From the NCBI RefSeq assembly GCF_007954275.1, contig NZ_VOLT01000003.1:62001-126000 (forward strand): DNA of 64,000 nt. The letters run 5' to 3'. Positions 35,178-45,350 of the stretch are shown here, in pieces. The position numbers and the translations under genes were made by a program. Position 1 is the first letter of the stretch, and each line of letters begins with the position of its first letter. The stretch comes from Colwellia demingiae (GTDB lineage: Bacteria; Pseudomonadota; Gammaproteobacteria; Enterobacterales; Alteromonadaceae). A model generated the notes under the pieces. It ran no database searches. It was not told the origin of the DNA and was given only the letters and a program-made list of their open reading frames with translations.

Positions 35178-36308
35178 CTAATATCTAAAGTCATCAGGGA
35201 TAGGTAGCTCTTTAGCCACTGGTGTTGGCTTTTTAGCTTTACCTTTTTTATGTTCGTTGAGTTGAAAAATAAAGGCTAATACTTGAGCCACAGCAGCAAA
35301 CAGTTCTTCAGGAATATCATCGCCAACTTCAGCAGTATAATAGAGTGAACGAGCTAAAGCCGGTGATTGAATTATTTCTATTTGATGCTCTTTAGCAATG
35401 GTACGAATATGTAAAGCCATCTCATCAACGCCCTTCGCAGATAATACTGGAGCGCCACCAGCAGCGGCATCGTATTTAAGCGCAATAGAAAAATGGGTGG
35501 GATTAGTAATAACTACATCAGACTCAGGTACATCTTGCATCATTCGTCGTTGCGACATTTCATATTGGGTCCGACGAATACGGCCCTTAATTTCAGGACT
35601 ACCTTCACTTCCCTTATGTTCATCTTTAATTTCTTGTTTGGTCATTTTTAACTGGCGATTATGATTCCAAACTTGGTATGGCGCATCAATAACAACAATG
35701 ATCCCTATTGACAAAGCAAGCACCAAAAACATCCACTGCAACATCGTAATAGCATGTTCAAAGTTAGCGGGAATGGTTTCTCGACTTAAACCAAGAATTT
35801 CCTCAAACAAACCACTCAGTAATAAAAAAGCGACAATAAAAACAACAAAAAACTTTAAAACTGATTTAATCAGTTCAACTGCAGCCTGCACTCCAAACAT
35901 ACGTTTAAAGCCTGCCATTGGAGATAACTTACTTGCCTTTGGCATCATGGCATCCCCTGAAAAACTCATGCCACCAAGTAACGTATTACCAATAAATGCC
36001 GCAAGCATTACAATAAAAAAAATCCATAATAATGGTGGTACAATTTGATAAATTCCGTCATTGATCACTTTAAACAGTGCATTAATATCCATTGCTTCTT
36101 CACGGCTTAGGCTAAACATATGACTCATCATATTAGCCATTGAGTTAGCTAAAGCCTTTCCCATCAAAAGCATAGCGCATGCACTACCTACCAAAACAAA
36201 AAAAGTCCCTAAATCTTTAGAGCGAGCAATTTGACCTTTTTTACGGGCATCGGTAAGCTTTTTTGCCGTGGGTTCTTCAGTTTTTTCACCGCTATCAGAA
36301 TCAGCCAT
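35178..36308 (-). CDS. flhB: Flagellar export switch protein FlhB
   Basis: Export gate subunit that changes substrate class from hook to filament proteins. The 376 aa have four membrane helices (about residues 30-210) and a cytoplasmic domain with the autocleavage motif VITNPTHFSIALKYD, where N-P-T-H is intact. The N-terminus EKTEEPTAKKLTDARKKGQ is typical. Its ATG directly follows the fliR stop codon. The Lys/Pro-rich C-terminal tail is slightly longer than in E. coli, as is common. Confidence 0.97.
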   Translation of the reverse strand: MADSDSGEKTEEPTAKKLTDARKKGQIARSKDLGTFFVLVGSACAMLLMGKALANSMANMMSHMFSLSREEAMDINALFKVINDGIYQIVPPLLWIFFIVMLAAFIGNTLLGGMSFSGDAMMPKASKLSPMAGFKRMFGVQAAVELIKSVLKFFVVFIVAFLLLSGLFEEILGLSRETIPANFEHAITMLQWMFLVLALSIGIIVVIDAPYQVWNHNRQLKMTKQEIKDEHKGSEGSPEIKGRIRRTQYEMSQRRMMQDVPESDVVITNPTHFSIALKYDAAAGGAPVLSAKGVDEMALHIRTIAKEHQIEIIQSPALARSLYYTAEVGDDIPEELFAAVAQVLAFIFQLNEHKKGKAKKPTPVAKELPIPDDFRY

Positions 36309-37091
36309 TTACGTCGCCTTACAATCAATAAGATAACAGCTAAAATCCAGCGCCCGTTGCCACTGTAATTCAAAATGAGTAAAGAAATTACCAAAGGTTA
36401 GCCACATAATAAGTAAACCGGCCATCATGGTGATAGGGAAACCAATGGCAAAAATATTAAGCTGTGGTGCAGCTCTTGTCATAATACCAAAAGAAAAATT
36501 GATTAATAACATCGCTGTTATTGGTGCTAAAGCAAGTGATAAAGCAGTAGCGAACATCCATCCACCCCATTCAACAACCTCGCGATACTTGATGCTAGAT
36601 AAGTGTTCTGTGGGGATTGGCAAGGTATCGAAACTAGCCACAATAAATTGTAAATAGGCAAGGTGGCCATCCATCACCCAAAATAACAATGATGATAAGA
36701 TTAGAAAGAATTGTCCAATGGCAGGTACATTCATACCACTGGCAGGATCAACTAAAGAAGCAAAACCAAGACCCGATTGCATCGCAATGATTTGACCAGC
36801 GAGGGTAAAGGTATTAACCACCATGATAGTAACAAAACCAAGCATGACGCCAATAATCATTTGCTGCCCCAATAAAATTGCGGTGTTAAGTGACATTAAA
36901 TTATTTACACTAGCGGGAGGGATTGCTGGCATCACAGCGATGGTAATACTGATACATAAAAACACTTTGACTCGGCCAGGAATGGTCTTTGAACTAAAAC
37001 CTATCATTGTCATAATCAAAGCCGAAATACGACTAAAGGGCAGAACAAAATCTGCCATATATTGATTAATAATAGACTCAGTAAATTCCAT
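36309..37091 (-). CDS. fliR: Flagellar export gate protein FliR
   Basis: Inner-membrane component of the FliPQR core of the export channel. The 260 aa match E. coli FliR (261) and show about six hydrophobic segments, including FSRISALIMTMIGFSSKTIP at the N-terminus and the conserved AEPVL-equivalent region ALALAPITAMLLINFSFGIM. It follows fliQ by 37 bp and abuts flhB. Confidence 0.95.
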   Translation of the reverse strand: MEFTESIINQYMADFVLPFSRISALIMTMIGFSSKTIPGRVKVFLCISITIAVMPAIPPASVNNLMSLNTAILLGQQMIIGVMLGFVTIMVVNTFTLAGQIIAMQSGLGFASLVDPASGMNVPAIGQFFLILSSLLFWVMDGHLAYLQFIVASFDTLPIPTEHLSSIKYREVVEWGGWMFATALSLALAPITAMLLINFSFGIMTRAAPQLNIFAIGFPITMMAGLLIMWLTFGNFFTHFELQWQRALDFSCYLIDCKAT

Positions 37092-37128
37092 TAAGCTGCT
37101 CTAATAATTAGAATGCCTAAGCACATAA

Positions 37129-37398
37129 CTAAACAATCACGCTGGGAATACTAGCAATCAGCCGGATAGTATAATCCATCACTTTCTGTACTAACCAATG
37201 TCCACCAATAATTAACGCAAGCAAAGTGACAATCAATCTTGGTAAAAAACTTAAGGTTTGTTCATTGATAGATGTAGCGGCTTGAAAAACTGCAACCATT
37301 AAGCCTACGGCTAAACTCGGCAGGATAATCGCACAAACTAAAATGATCACTAGTAATAATGCATCACCTAGCATATCTACATAGATTTCTGGTCCCAT
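37129..37398 (-). CDS. fliQ: Flagellar export gate protein FliQ
   Basis: Small (89 aa) subunit of the FliPQR channel, forming a helical hairpin. Two hydrophobic segments (ALLLVIILVCAIILPSLAVGL, cut to ALLLVIILVCAIILPS, and LPRLIVTLLALIIGGHWLV) flank the conserved AVFQAATSINEQTLSFLP loop. AGAG lies before the ATG. Confidence 0.96.
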   Translation of the reverse strand: MGPEIYVDMLGDALLLVIILVCAIILPSLAVGLMVAVFQAATSINEQTLSFLPRLIVTLLALIIGGHWLVQKVMDYTIRLIASIPSVIV

Positions 37399-37458
37399 AA
37401 GTTACTCTCTTTTACTTAACTGGTTTTGTACTTAATCAAATAAAACCGTTATTAATAG

Positions 37459-38217
37459 TTAACTACCCATTCCGTAACTGGTTGCGATGGTACCAATAAC
37501 TAAGTTCCAACCATCAACCAAAACAAATAACATGAGCTTAAAAGGTAAAGATACAATCATTGGTGAGAGCATCATCATGCCCATCGCCATTAAGATACTG
37601 GCAACAACCAAATCAATAATCAAAAAGGGTATAAAAAGGATAAAACCAATCTGAAAAGCAGTTTTTAATTCACTAATAATAAAAGCTGGAATTATAACTG
37701 TCATAGGTAAGTCAGTTGGTTCATCCACAGCATCAATACCGGCCATTGCCGCTAAAGTATCAAGATCTTTAACGCGCGTCTGCTCTAACATAAAGGCACG
37801 CAACGGTACCTTACCCAAGTTAATTGCTTCAGTGGAGGTTAAATTCTCTGATAAATAGGGTTGAATGGCAGTTCTATCTATTTGATTATAAACCGGAGTC
37901 ATAATAAAAAGAGTCATAAAGAGGGTTAATCCAATGATCACTTGATTAGACGGTGTTTGCTGAAGACCAAAGGCTTGTCGTAAAATAGCCATCACCACGA
38001 CAATACGGGTAAATGACGTCATCATAATAACCGCCGCTGGTATAAAACTCAGCGCCGTCATAAAAATCAAAATTTGTAAGTTTACCGAATACTCTTGTGA
38101 GCCATCAGGATTGGTTGTTAATGTTAATGCTGATAGAGACAAATCTTCGGCAAATGCACCGAAACTCATGCTGAGCAAGCATAGTATTATGATGGTGAAT
38201 AATGAAATTCTTTTCAT
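37459..38217 (-). CDS. fliP: Flagellar export gate protein FliP
   Basis: Core channel protein of the export gate. I chose the ATG at 38217 ([13 protein letters not shown]...), which gives a cleavable signal peptide ending near FGAFA and about 252 aa, close to E. coli FliP (245). An in-frame TTG at 38244 would add nine polar residues before the signal. Typical parts are [28 protein letters not shown], split here as [16 protein letters not shown], and [20 protein letters not shown] near the C-terminus. The ribosome site for the ATG is weak, so the start is moderately sure. Confidence 0.93.
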   Translation of the reverse strand: MKRISLFTIIILCLLSMSFGAFAEDLSLSALTLTTNPDGSQEYSVNLQILIFMTALSFIPAAVIMMTSFTRIVVVMAILRQAFGLQQTPSNQVIIGLTLFMTLFIMTPVYNQIDRTAIQPYLSENLTSTEAINLGKVPLRAFMLEQTRVKDLDTLAAMAGIDAVDEPTDLPMTVIIPAFIISELKTAFQIGFILFIPFLIIDLVVASILMAMGMMMLSPMIVSLPFKLMLFVLVDGWNLVIGTIATSYGMGS

Positions 38218-38307
38218 GGTTCGTTGGTAATCCCTAAAAAACAACCTGACTTAAAATAGTTGATCTGACATTTATTAATAAAGGTAAAATGCTAAATCTA
38301 TTCGATA

Positions 38308-38922
38308 CTAAAGCTTTTTAGCCGATAGAAAAGATAACAGGCTTTTTGGCAACTCGGCTGCTTTTAACGTTTGAGTCGCTAACGGCTCTTCTAAGCGCTC
38401 AATTAAGGTCACTTGTTGAGCAGTAACCCCTAAGAGTAACTGTTGTTCTCCCGCTTGAATAACAACCACTCGTTCTTTAGCACCTAACGATAAACTCGTG
38501 ACAACTTTTAGTTGACTAACACCTTGTTGGGTAAGATTAAAACGTTTAAGCACCAAAGCACAAATAATAATTAACGCGAGTACCATTAACAAGGATAAAA
38601 TCATGCTGCCAGCATCCATGTTTGCCATGACATGTTTACCTACTTCAGGGGTGCTGTTATTGATTTTTGGTGAGCCAGAAACTTGTTGAGGTAATTCTTG
38701 CTGGGCTATACCTTTGTCCATGCTTTCTTGCTGAATTGTACTTTGCTGAGTTGTATCTTGTTGACCAGCACTTTGCTGATCTTCAGCTTTAACATTGACA
38801 CTTTTTGCAGTAACAACACTGTTCACTAATTCATTTTCAGAAACATTTTCTTGTGCTAAAACCATTAGAGACAGTAAACAACAACTAAAAGCCAGTAATA
38901 TGCGTATTGTTTTAATTATCAT
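38308..38922 (-). CDS. fliO: Flagellar assembly protein FliO
   Basis: Assists assembly of the FliP ring. The 204 aa have an N-terminal signal-like segment, then about 60 Gln/Ser-rich residues (QQSAGQQDTTQQSTIQQ), a membrane helix (ILSLLMVLALIIICALVL near residue 108) and the conserved cytoplasmic part LKVVTSLSLGAKERVVVIQ...LLLGVT. It is longer than E. coli FliO because of the Gln-rich periplasmic insert. Confidence 0.92.
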   Translation of the reverse strand: MIIKTIRILLAFSCCLLSLMVLAQENVSENELVNSVVTAKSVNVKAEDQQSAGQQDTTQQSTIQQESMDKGIAQQELPQQVSGSPKINNSTPEVGKHVMANMDAGSMILSLLMVLALIIICALVLKRFNLTQQGVSQLKVVTSLSLGAKERVVVIQAGEQQLLLGVTAQQVTLIERLEEPLATQTLKAAELPKSLLSFLSAKKL

Positions 38923-38985
38923 GTTTATTTCATATCTCTATTTACTTCATACTTGGTAATTCATACGTGCAAAGGCTAAGTTGCT

Positions 38986-39381
38986 TTATTTTAACTTTTT
39001 AATACGTTCAACTTGGCTAACTACATCAGTTAAGCGAATACCAAACTTGTCGTTAACAACAACCACTTCACCATGGGCAATTAAGGTACCATTAACTAAC
39101 ACATCAAGTGACTCACCAGCAACTCGGTCTAATTCAACTACCGAACCTTGGTTTAATTGTAATAAATTTCTAATACTAATATTACTTCGGCCTACTTCCA
39201 TCGAAATAGTGACCGGAATATCTAAAATAGCATCAAGCTTACGCTTCTCATCACCAGTAATAGGTGCATCATCTGGAGTTAACTCTTCCAGTTCAACCGT
39301 TTCAGCACCTGCTTTTGCTTCAGCTTGCTCATCTAGCGCATCATCCCACATACTTAGATCTTCATCTTTTTCGTTACTCAT
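38986..39381 (-). CDS. fliN: Flagellar motor switch protein FliN
   Basis: C-ring protein that works with FliM and FliG in rotation and with FliH in export. The 131 aa have an acidic N-terminal half and the SpoA fold LDIPVTISMEVGRSNISIRNLLQL...VVVNDKFGIRLTDVV (cut here to LDIPVTISMEVGRSNISIRN and NDKFGIRLTDVV). It follows fliM by 41 bp. Confidence 0.97.
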   Translation of the reverse strand: MSNEKDEDLSMWDDALDEQAEAKAGAETVELEELTPDDAPITGDEKRKLDAILDIPVTISMEVGRSNISIRNLLQLNQGSVVELDRVAGESLDVLVNGTLIAHGEVVVVNDKFGIRLTDVVSQVERIKKLK

Positions 39382-39422
39382 ACCACTGGCCTCAATTTAT
39401 AATTCTGTTCAAATAGATCAAC

Positions 39423-40487
39423 TTACAAGTCATCTTCTAGTAGATGAAGCTCTGCTTCACTATCAAGGCGTTTACCACCTTTAGTTAAGATAGTTAGTTC
39501 AGATTTAGCTGACTCTGGTCGCCTAATTTTCGATTCAATTTTCAATGCTATATTATCTCGACTACGACCTAACTTAGCTCTAAAGGTCGGTAAGTCTTCA
39601 ATTAGCACTGTAATATTATCAGGCATTTCGATCGGTATAATATCCCCTGCCTGTAACTCCATCACTTGGCTTAATGAGATATCTACCTCAATAAACTTAG
39701 TGTTAATGGTAACAGGGACATCCATAATTTCATCACGTAGCGCTTTAGACCAACGCATATCGGTGTCTTCTTTATCACTTTGCACACCAGCATCAAGCAA
39801 TTCACGAATAGGCTCGAGCATAGAATAAGGTAATGCGATGTGAAAATCGCCGCCGCCTCCGTCTAATTCAATATGAAAAGAACTAATAACCACCACTTCA
39901 GTTGGGCTAACGATATTTGCCATTGACGGGTTAACTTCTGAATCTAAATATTCAAAAGAGACATCCATCACTGGTGACCAAGCTTCTTTATAATCTTCAA
40001 AAACAAGCTTTAATAGCATCTGAATAATACGACGCTCTGTTGGTGTAAATTCACGGCCTTCTATTTTGGCGTGGTAACGACCATCACCACCAAAGAAGTT
40101 ATCTACCAGAATAAAAACCAAACGAGCTTCCATGGTGATTAGTGCGGTTCCTTTTAAAGGACGGAATCGCACCATATTTAAGCTGGTAGGTACAAACAAC
40201 GTATGTATGTACTCACCAAACTTTATCATTTGAATGCCATTGATAGAGACTTCCGCAGTCCGACGCATCATATTAAATAGGCTAATGCGCATATGACGAG
40301 CAAAACGTTCATTAACCATTTCCAACGTAGGCATACGACCACGCACAATACGATCTTGTGAAGAGAAATCATAATCAGAGGTGCCATCTCGCGATTGCAC
40401 GACATCCTCAACTATGTCTTCTTCTTCAACATCATCAACGCCATGTAATAAGGCATCAATTTCGTCTTGGGATAATAAATCACTCAC
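39423..40487 (-). CDS. fliM: Flagellar motor switch protein FliM
   Basis: C-ring protein that binds CheY-P. The 354 aa begin LLSQDEIDALLHG, the conserved CheY-binding peptide. The middle domain follows, with the GGDG and TPTERRIIQ segments, and the C-terminal SpoA-like domain ends the protein (MDVPVTINTKFIEVDISLSQ). The start is GTG with GAAGAG about 9 bases upstream. Confidence 0.97.
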   Translation of the reverse strand: MSDLLSQDEIDALLHGVDDVEEEDIVEDVVQSRDGTSDYDFSSQDRIVRGRMPTLEMVNERFARHMRISLFNMMRRTAEVSINGIQMIKFGEYIHTLFVPTSLNMVRFRPLKGTALITMEARLVFILVDNFFGGDGRYHAKIEGREFTPTERRIIQMLLKLVFEDYKEAWSPVMDVSFEYLDSEVNPSMANIVSPTEVVVISSFHIELDGGGGDFHIALPYSMLEPIRELLDAGVQSDKEDTDMRWSKALRDEIMDVPVTINTKFIEVDISLSQVMELQAGDIIPIEMPDNITVLIEDLPTFRAKLGRSRDNIALKIESKIRRPESAKSELTILTKGGKRLDSEAELHLLEDDL

Positions 40488-40560
40488 TCGATAGTCTCTT
40501 CTTATTTACTTTGCTTAATGTTACTAAAACAATAGCCACTTTGGCCGGTAATTTATCTAA

Positions 40561-41115
40561 TTATTGCATGACAAAACCGGTGAAAAGTACCTTTTCAACC
40601 GTTTTATCACCTTCAACATCTGTCATAACTTTTTGTACTGCGGCTAATGATTGCTGTTTTAACGAAACTTTCCCTGCACTTGTCGCCAAGTCATCGGCAT
40701 TGGCTTGGGAGAAAACACCTAATAAGGTACTTTCTATCAGTGGAATATGCATCTTAGCATTTTCTTCGTTATCACCACCACGAACGAGTAACTGCACGCG
40801 AATCTCGACAAATCGATCTCGTGCTGCACCAGGAACATTAAATCGAAATGGTCTAGGCATTGGTACATACAAAGCAGATCCTAATTGTGCGCCTGAATCT
40901 ACTTTCGCTACTTCACCTGAATCACTATCTAACGCAGTATCTAGTTCTGCTTGAGTTGCACCGCTATCACCGCCGCTCATGAAGAAAAAATAAGCACCGG
41001 CACCACCACCAAGTAAAACAACGACAGCAATAATGATAATAATAATTTTTTTCTTTTTACCTGACTTATCCAGCTCTAATTCGCCTTCTTTGCCATTATC
41101 TTTTTCGTCTGCCAT
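40561..41115 (-). CDS. fliL: Flagellar basal body protein FliL
   Basis: Single-pass membrane protein around the stators that raises motor torque. The 184 aa have a basic N-terminus, one membrane helix (KKKKIIIIIIAVVVLLGGG near residue 18), an acidic linker and a periplasmic SPFH-like domain with FRFNVPGAARDRFVEIRVQL and the C-terminal VLFTGFVMQ. AAGGG stands before the ATG. Confidence 0.95.
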   Translation of the reverse strand: MADEKDNGKEGELELDKSGKKKKIIIIIIAVVVLLGGGAGAYFFFMSGGDSGATQAELDTALDSDSGEVAKVDSGAQLGSALYVPMPRPFRFNVPGAARDRFVEIRVQLLVRGGDNEENAKMHIPLIESTLLGVFSQANADDLATSAGKVSLKQQSLAAVQKVMTDVEGDKTVEKVLFTGFVMQ

Positions 41116-41255
41116 GAGAACCCTTTAAAATATACAGCCACAAATAGTGATAATAATGAGTGACTAATTAATGACATAGTATTTATGACTAGACTATATC
41201 CTTGAAAAGTCTTTGAGCCAATGTGTTTTCATCAACTTAACTTCATTTTAAACAA

Positions 41256-43238
41256 TTAAGCGTAGTAATCCACGCCTGTTGCAGAAGAATCGAACAATTT
41301 AGCTGATAAAATGTGTTCTACATTATTCTCATCTTTTTGAGCACCGTTTGTTAAAACAGAGCCACTATCATTATTTTGCCCTAAGCTTTGTTCATTTTGA
41401 TTTTGTTGTTGGTCTTGCTGTTCAACATTAGCGCCTCCGACATCAACGCCTTGCTCTGACAGCATATCTCTTAATTTGTGCATATTCTGTTCTAGTGCTT
41501 CCTTTGCTTGCTGATTTTGCACAACAAAATTAACGGAAGCTTGCTCACCTTGTAAGTTAACGCGCACCTGCATATTACCAAACTCTGGTGGATCTAAAGT
41601 TATATCAAATTGCTGTAGCTTTTGGTTAATGGTGATCAACACTTTATCTTTCACTGCATCAGCAAAATCTTTTCTAAAGATTGAAATGGTTTCTTGTTGA
41701 AGCTGAACATTATTTTTTTGTATTTGTACGGAATCACTAGCAACATTATGATTTAGTACTTCAGAGACTTGATGCTCAAGATAAGCATCATTACTTTGTT
41801 TAGTTTGCGTTGCTTGCACCGTTTGAGCTTGTAGCTCAGACATTGTACGCATAGCAATATTGTCTACCACTTTACCCGTTGTTTTTACGCCCTGCTCTAT
41901 CGGCTTTTCTTCTGACAAAAGCATTGGGTCAATATATTCTTCGCTAACATCGTCATTAACTTGTGGCTCACTACTCACTGATTGTGTTTTTTGCTGCGCC
42001 TGAACTTGCTGTAATGCCTGTAATTGAGCACTTGTCATCACGGGTTGTTTTTCTTGAGCCGTTACAATCTGTTCTTTGGGGATATTTTCTACGGATGCTG
42101 TTTGTCTAGTGCGCTCTGCTACCATTTTCTCAGCGTCAACCTTGCTTAACGGTGATGTTACTGTCTCACGATTACTCGGATTAACTTTTAAAGCATCTGA
42201 CGAACTATTAACTGTTTTTGTTGAAGCCATATCGCTGTCTTTATTTGCTTTAACAGCCAAATCAGCCGCTATTTCAACTTGATTTACTTCAGCTCTAGCA
42301 ACAGACTGTTTAGCAGAATGGGTCATATCACCAGCGGTTATATTTCCCTTGCCAATAGGCTCAACAGGTAATTGATATAAACCTGTGTCTACTTTTTCTG
42401 TTAGTTGGTTTTTATTGGATTGCGCCACTCCAGCAGCCAAGTCGGTAATTTTATTATTCAGTTGAGCATCAGCTAGTTGCGTATTCATTAACTGTTCACT
42501 AGTAATGCTTTGGCTTTTAATAGTGTTTTGCTGTGATTGCAACGACAACTGGTAATCTTTTAATACTTGATCACTTGATTGAGGTGTTACAGTATTATTG
42601 TTTTTTAACTGCGCCCGAGCGAGTAGCTCATCTTTTGAAAATGCACTTAATTTATGGCCACTTACTGGGTCTGCATTCTCGCTTTGAACTGAGTCTGCTT
42701 GGCCATTTACATCCTTATTAACTATATTAGTGCTATTCGTTGCACTTGTACCTTGGCCGAAAGTAACTGTCGATTTGTCCTTACTAGGCTCAGCTGTATC
42801 ACCCGTCTTAGCTAAGGTTTGGTCGCTATTATAAAGTAATGAAATGAATTCCTCTGATTCAGCTAAAGAACCACTCTTTGTTGAGCCGTTTTGATTCGCC
42901 TCACTTACCTTTTTCTGTTTTTCATCTACTGAGACTTTTTTACTGATATCACTCACATCTACTGACTCACTAGAGTCACTTTCTTGACGACTATTACTCG
43001 CAACCTCGTCATCTTTGTCGTTGGCGGCAATGGTTTTACCCTGAGTTGCCGTAGCTTCATATTCTGTTACTGTCGCTTTTTTTCCACTAGTCGTTTTATT
43101 TTCTTCAGGAAGGTGCTGTTCAATTAAGCTTGAAAAGTCAGTATCTTTATTGCTATCAGCAGAAGTACTAGATGAATCTTTAGTCTTTAAATCAGTATCT
43201 TGTGATACAAAGGAAGGTAAAGTATTCACTTGTTGCAT
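41256..43238 (-). CDS. fliK: Flagellar hook-length control protein FliK
   Basis: Secreted ruler that sets hook length and triggers the FlhB switch. The 660 aa are much longer than E. coli FliK (375). Almost the whole N-terminal 520 residues are Ser/Gln/Asn/Asp-rich low-complexity sequence, while the C-terminal domain has the conserved LQQFDITLDPPEFGNMQVRVNLQGEQASVNF segment (cut here to ITLDPPEFGNMQVRVNL) and a Gln-rich tail. The length suggests a long disordered ruler, though hook length cannot be predicted from this alone. Confidence 0.93.
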   Translation of the reverse strand: MQQVNTLPSFVSQDTDLKTKDSSSTSADSNKDTDFSSLIEQHLPEENKTTSGKKATVTEYEATATQGKTIAANDKDDEVASNSRQESDSSESVDVSDISKKVSVDEKQKKVSEANQNGSTKSGSLAESEEFISLLYNSDQTLAKTGDTAEPSKDKSTVTFGQGTSATNSTNIVNKDVNGQADSVQSENADPVSGHKLSAFSKDELLARAQLKNNNTVTPQSSDQVLKDYQLSLQSQQNTIKSQSITSEQLMNTQLADAQLNNKITDLAAGVAQSNKNQLTEKVDTGLYQLPVEPIGKGNITAGDMTHSAKQSVARAEVNQVEIAADLAVKANKDSDMASTKTVNSSSDALKVNPSNRETVTSPLSKVDAEKMVAERTRQTASVENIPKEQIVTAQEKQPVMTSAQLQALQQVQAQQKTQSVSSEPQVNDDVSEEYIDPMLLSEEKPIEQGVKTTGKVVDNIAMRTMSELQAQTVQATQTKQSNDAYLEHQVSEVLNHNVASDSVQIQKNNVQLQQETISIFRKDFADAVKDKVLITINQKLQQFDITLDPPEFGNMQVRVNLQGEQASVNFVVQNQQAKEALEQNMHKLRDMLSEQGVDVGGANVEQQDQQQNQNEQSLGQNNDSGSVLTNGAQKDENNVEHILSAKLFDSSATGVDYYA

Positions 43239-43392
43239 AATAATCCCAATAACTTAAATCAATGTAAATTGTATTAATCAGAACAATAACACCGCATATC
43301 ATTAGTGCAGCGAGTATTACCGTTCTTAGATGTTTTTTATATATATAGAAAGTGTTGCAAAAATCGCTCCAGATACTCACTTTCATAGAAGA

Positions 43393-43836
43393 TTAACGCT
43401 GGGGGCGGCGAATATATTGTTGTGTAGCTATTTCATCAAACATTTTTTGCTCAGCTCTATCTGCTGCTACTGCAATTTTTTTCAAACGCTTATCACGCAA
43501 TAACTCAACCGCTTTTACTTTTTGTCTTTGTTTCAACCAGAGACTCTTGCTTTGATCTACCAGTGCTTTTGCTTGTCGCGTTGCTATCTCAACTTGTTTA
43601 GAAGCGGTATCAAGCTTAGCAATAAAAGCATGGTAATGACTGTATGTAGCGCTATCTAGACCATTTGTTGCTCTTTCACTTAAACGTTTCATATATTCTA
43701 AACGATAGTCCGCAACGCCTTGTAAACGGCTGAGGTTTTGTTGATATTCATTCTCAGAAATCTTTAACTGATCGGCGCAACGTTGCTCGTTATCCCGTTC
43801 ATACTTTAAAATGGTATCAAGTTGCTTCATTGCCAT
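43393..43836 (-). CDS. fliJ: Flagellar export chaperone FliJ
   Basis: Stalk-like coiled-coil protein that couples the FliI ATPase ring to FlhA. The 147 aa are almost wholly helical with heptad pattern, beginning KQLDTILKYERDNEQRCADQ and ending with a basic stretch (LLRDKRLKKIA). It lies about 100 bp after fliI in the usual fliI-fliJ-fliK order. Confidence 0.92.
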   Translation of the reverse strand: MAMKQLDTILKYERDNEQRCADQLKISENEYQQNLSRLQGVADYRLEYMKRLSERATNGLDSATYSHYHAFIAKLDTASKQVEIATRQAKALVDQSKSLWLKQRQKVKAVELLRDKRLKKIAVAADRAEQKMFDEIATQQYIRRPQR

Positions 43837-43915
43837 GTTGAGTACTCGTTATATCACTCGTTTAAATTCAATGCTTTTTATCAAAAGCTTTAGCGTTGTG
43901 CTTAATTATGAATTG

Positions 43916-43950
43916 TTGATTATTGATTATTGATTATTGATTATTGATTA
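43916..43950. repeat. Five tandem TTGATTA heptamers over the fliI stop codon
   Basis: Five exact copies of TTGATTA occupy 43916-43950 with a partial sixth. The fliI stop codon (43941-43943) lies inside the array. Because the first unit read already holds the stop, slippage would change only the 3' untranslated part. Confidence 0.9.
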
Positions 43951-45290
43951 TTATGGGCATGTGCTGCAGCAATAATCTCTTTCAGTTGCGCAATACTTTG
44001 ATCATAAGGAATAACTTCATCAATTTTTTGCTGTAAGAAAAAGTTAATGACAGGTAGCACGTTTATGGCCTGATCAATACGAGGATCATTACCTTTGGTA
44101 TAAGCACCAATGGCAATAAGATCTTTATTTTGTTGATAAAGGGCATACATTTGCTTTAATTGTTTTGCTAATTCTTGATGATCAGCGCTAGTAACCATTG
44201 GCATTACCCGGGAAATAGAGCCTTCAATGTTTACAGCGGGATAATGTCCTGCATCCGCTAACTCACGAGATAACACAACATGGCCATCTAAAATAGCACG
44301 AGCAGCATCAGCTACAGGGTCTTGTAAATCATCGCCTTCCGTTAATACCGTATAAAAAGCAGTGATTGATCCTTGTCCTTCACCACCATTACCCGCGCGT
44401 TCAACAAGTTGGGGCAGCTTTGAGAATACTGAAGGCGGATAACCTTTAGTCGCGGGTGGTTCACCAACGGCCAAAGCAATTTCTCTTTGTGCTTGTGCAT
44501 AGCGTGTTAATGAATCAAGTAATAACAGAACATTTAAGCCTTGGTCGCGAAAATACTCACTAATTTGCACAGCGGTCTCACAACCTTTAAGACGCATTAA
44601 AGGTGAGTTATCGGCTGGTGCTGCGACAACAACGGCGCGTTTTAGCCCTTCTTCACCTAAAATTTCTTCGATAAATTCTTTTACTTCTCGACCACGTTCA
44701 CCCACTAACCCAACAACGACCACATCAGCTGTTGTTCCGCGAGTCATCATGCCCATAAGGACACTTTTACCAACACCTGAGCCAGCAAAAAGCCCCATAC
44801 GCTGACCTTTACCAATACTAATGAAACTATTGATAGAACGAACACCAACATCTAGTACTTCAGTGATGGCTCGTCGTGATAATGGATTAATTGGTTTACT
44901 ATCATGATGATAATCATTATCGGCTTTGATAGGTCCTTTACTGTCAAGTGGTTTACCTACGCCGTTAATAACACGACCTAGTAAGCCCATTGATAAAGGT
45001 ACTTTAGCCTTACTAGAAATAGGTAATACTCGTGCGCCAGGCATAACACCGCGCAGACTTTCTTCTGGCATTAAGTAGGTAATATCTTGTGCGAAGCCAA
45101 CAACTTCTGCGAGTAAATCGCCATGCGCCGTTTCAACGAGACACTGGCTACCGACATGTGCTTTAACACCAACGGCTTCAAGTGTTAAACCAACAACTCG
45201 CACTAACCTGCCAGCGACAGGCGCTTTGAAATCATGAATGAATTGTTGATTTTTTTTTAAACGCTCGGTTAAACGTGAGCTATCAACCAT
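43941..45290 (-). CDS. fliI: Flagellum-specific ATPase FliI
   Basis: Export ATPase related to the F1 beta subunit. The 449 aa have Walker A FAGSGVGKSVLMG near residue 174, VVGLVGERGREVKEF, Walker B VLLLLDSLTRYAQAQRE and the TEGDDLQDPVADAARAILDGH region (cut here to DPVADAARAILDGHVVLSR). The last codons run into the heptamer repeat. Confidence 0.97.
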   Translation of the reverse strand: MVDSSRLTERLKKNQQFIHDFKAPVAGRLVRVVGLTLEAVGVKAHVGSQCLVETAHGDLLAEVVGFAQDITYLMPEESLRGVMPGARVLPISSKAKVPLSMGLLGRVINGVGKPLDSKGPIKADNDYHHDSKPINPLSRRAITEVLDVGVRSINSFISIGKGQRMGLFAGSGVGKSVLMGMMTRGTTADVVVVGLVGERGREVKEFIEEILGEEGLKRAVVVAAPADNSPLMRLKGCETAVQISEYFRDQGLNVLLLLDSLTRYAQAQREIALAVGEPPATKGYPPSVFSKLPQLVERAGNGGEGQGSITAFYTVLTEGDDLQDPVADAARAILDGHVVLSRELADAGHYPAVNIEGSISRVMPMVTSADHQELAKQLKQMYALYQQNKDLIAIGAYTKGNDPRIDQAINVLPVINFFLQQKIDEVIPYDQSIAQLKEIIAAAHAHNNQ

Positions 45291-45350
45291 AGTGTTTATT
45301 TACCTTAAAATAAAAATGCGATGCTAAAGAGTATAGAGCGCTAAGTTGGT

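Noticed and set aside
39001-39484. 167-aa ORF opposite fliN
   Set aside because: Shadow of fliN/fliM; Ser/Thr-rich composition typical of antisense frames.
43192-43386. 64-aa ORF between fliJ and fliK with a hydrophobic stretch
   Set aside because: It overlaps the fliK start by about 47 bp, has no clear ribosome site and would be unusual in this conserved order.
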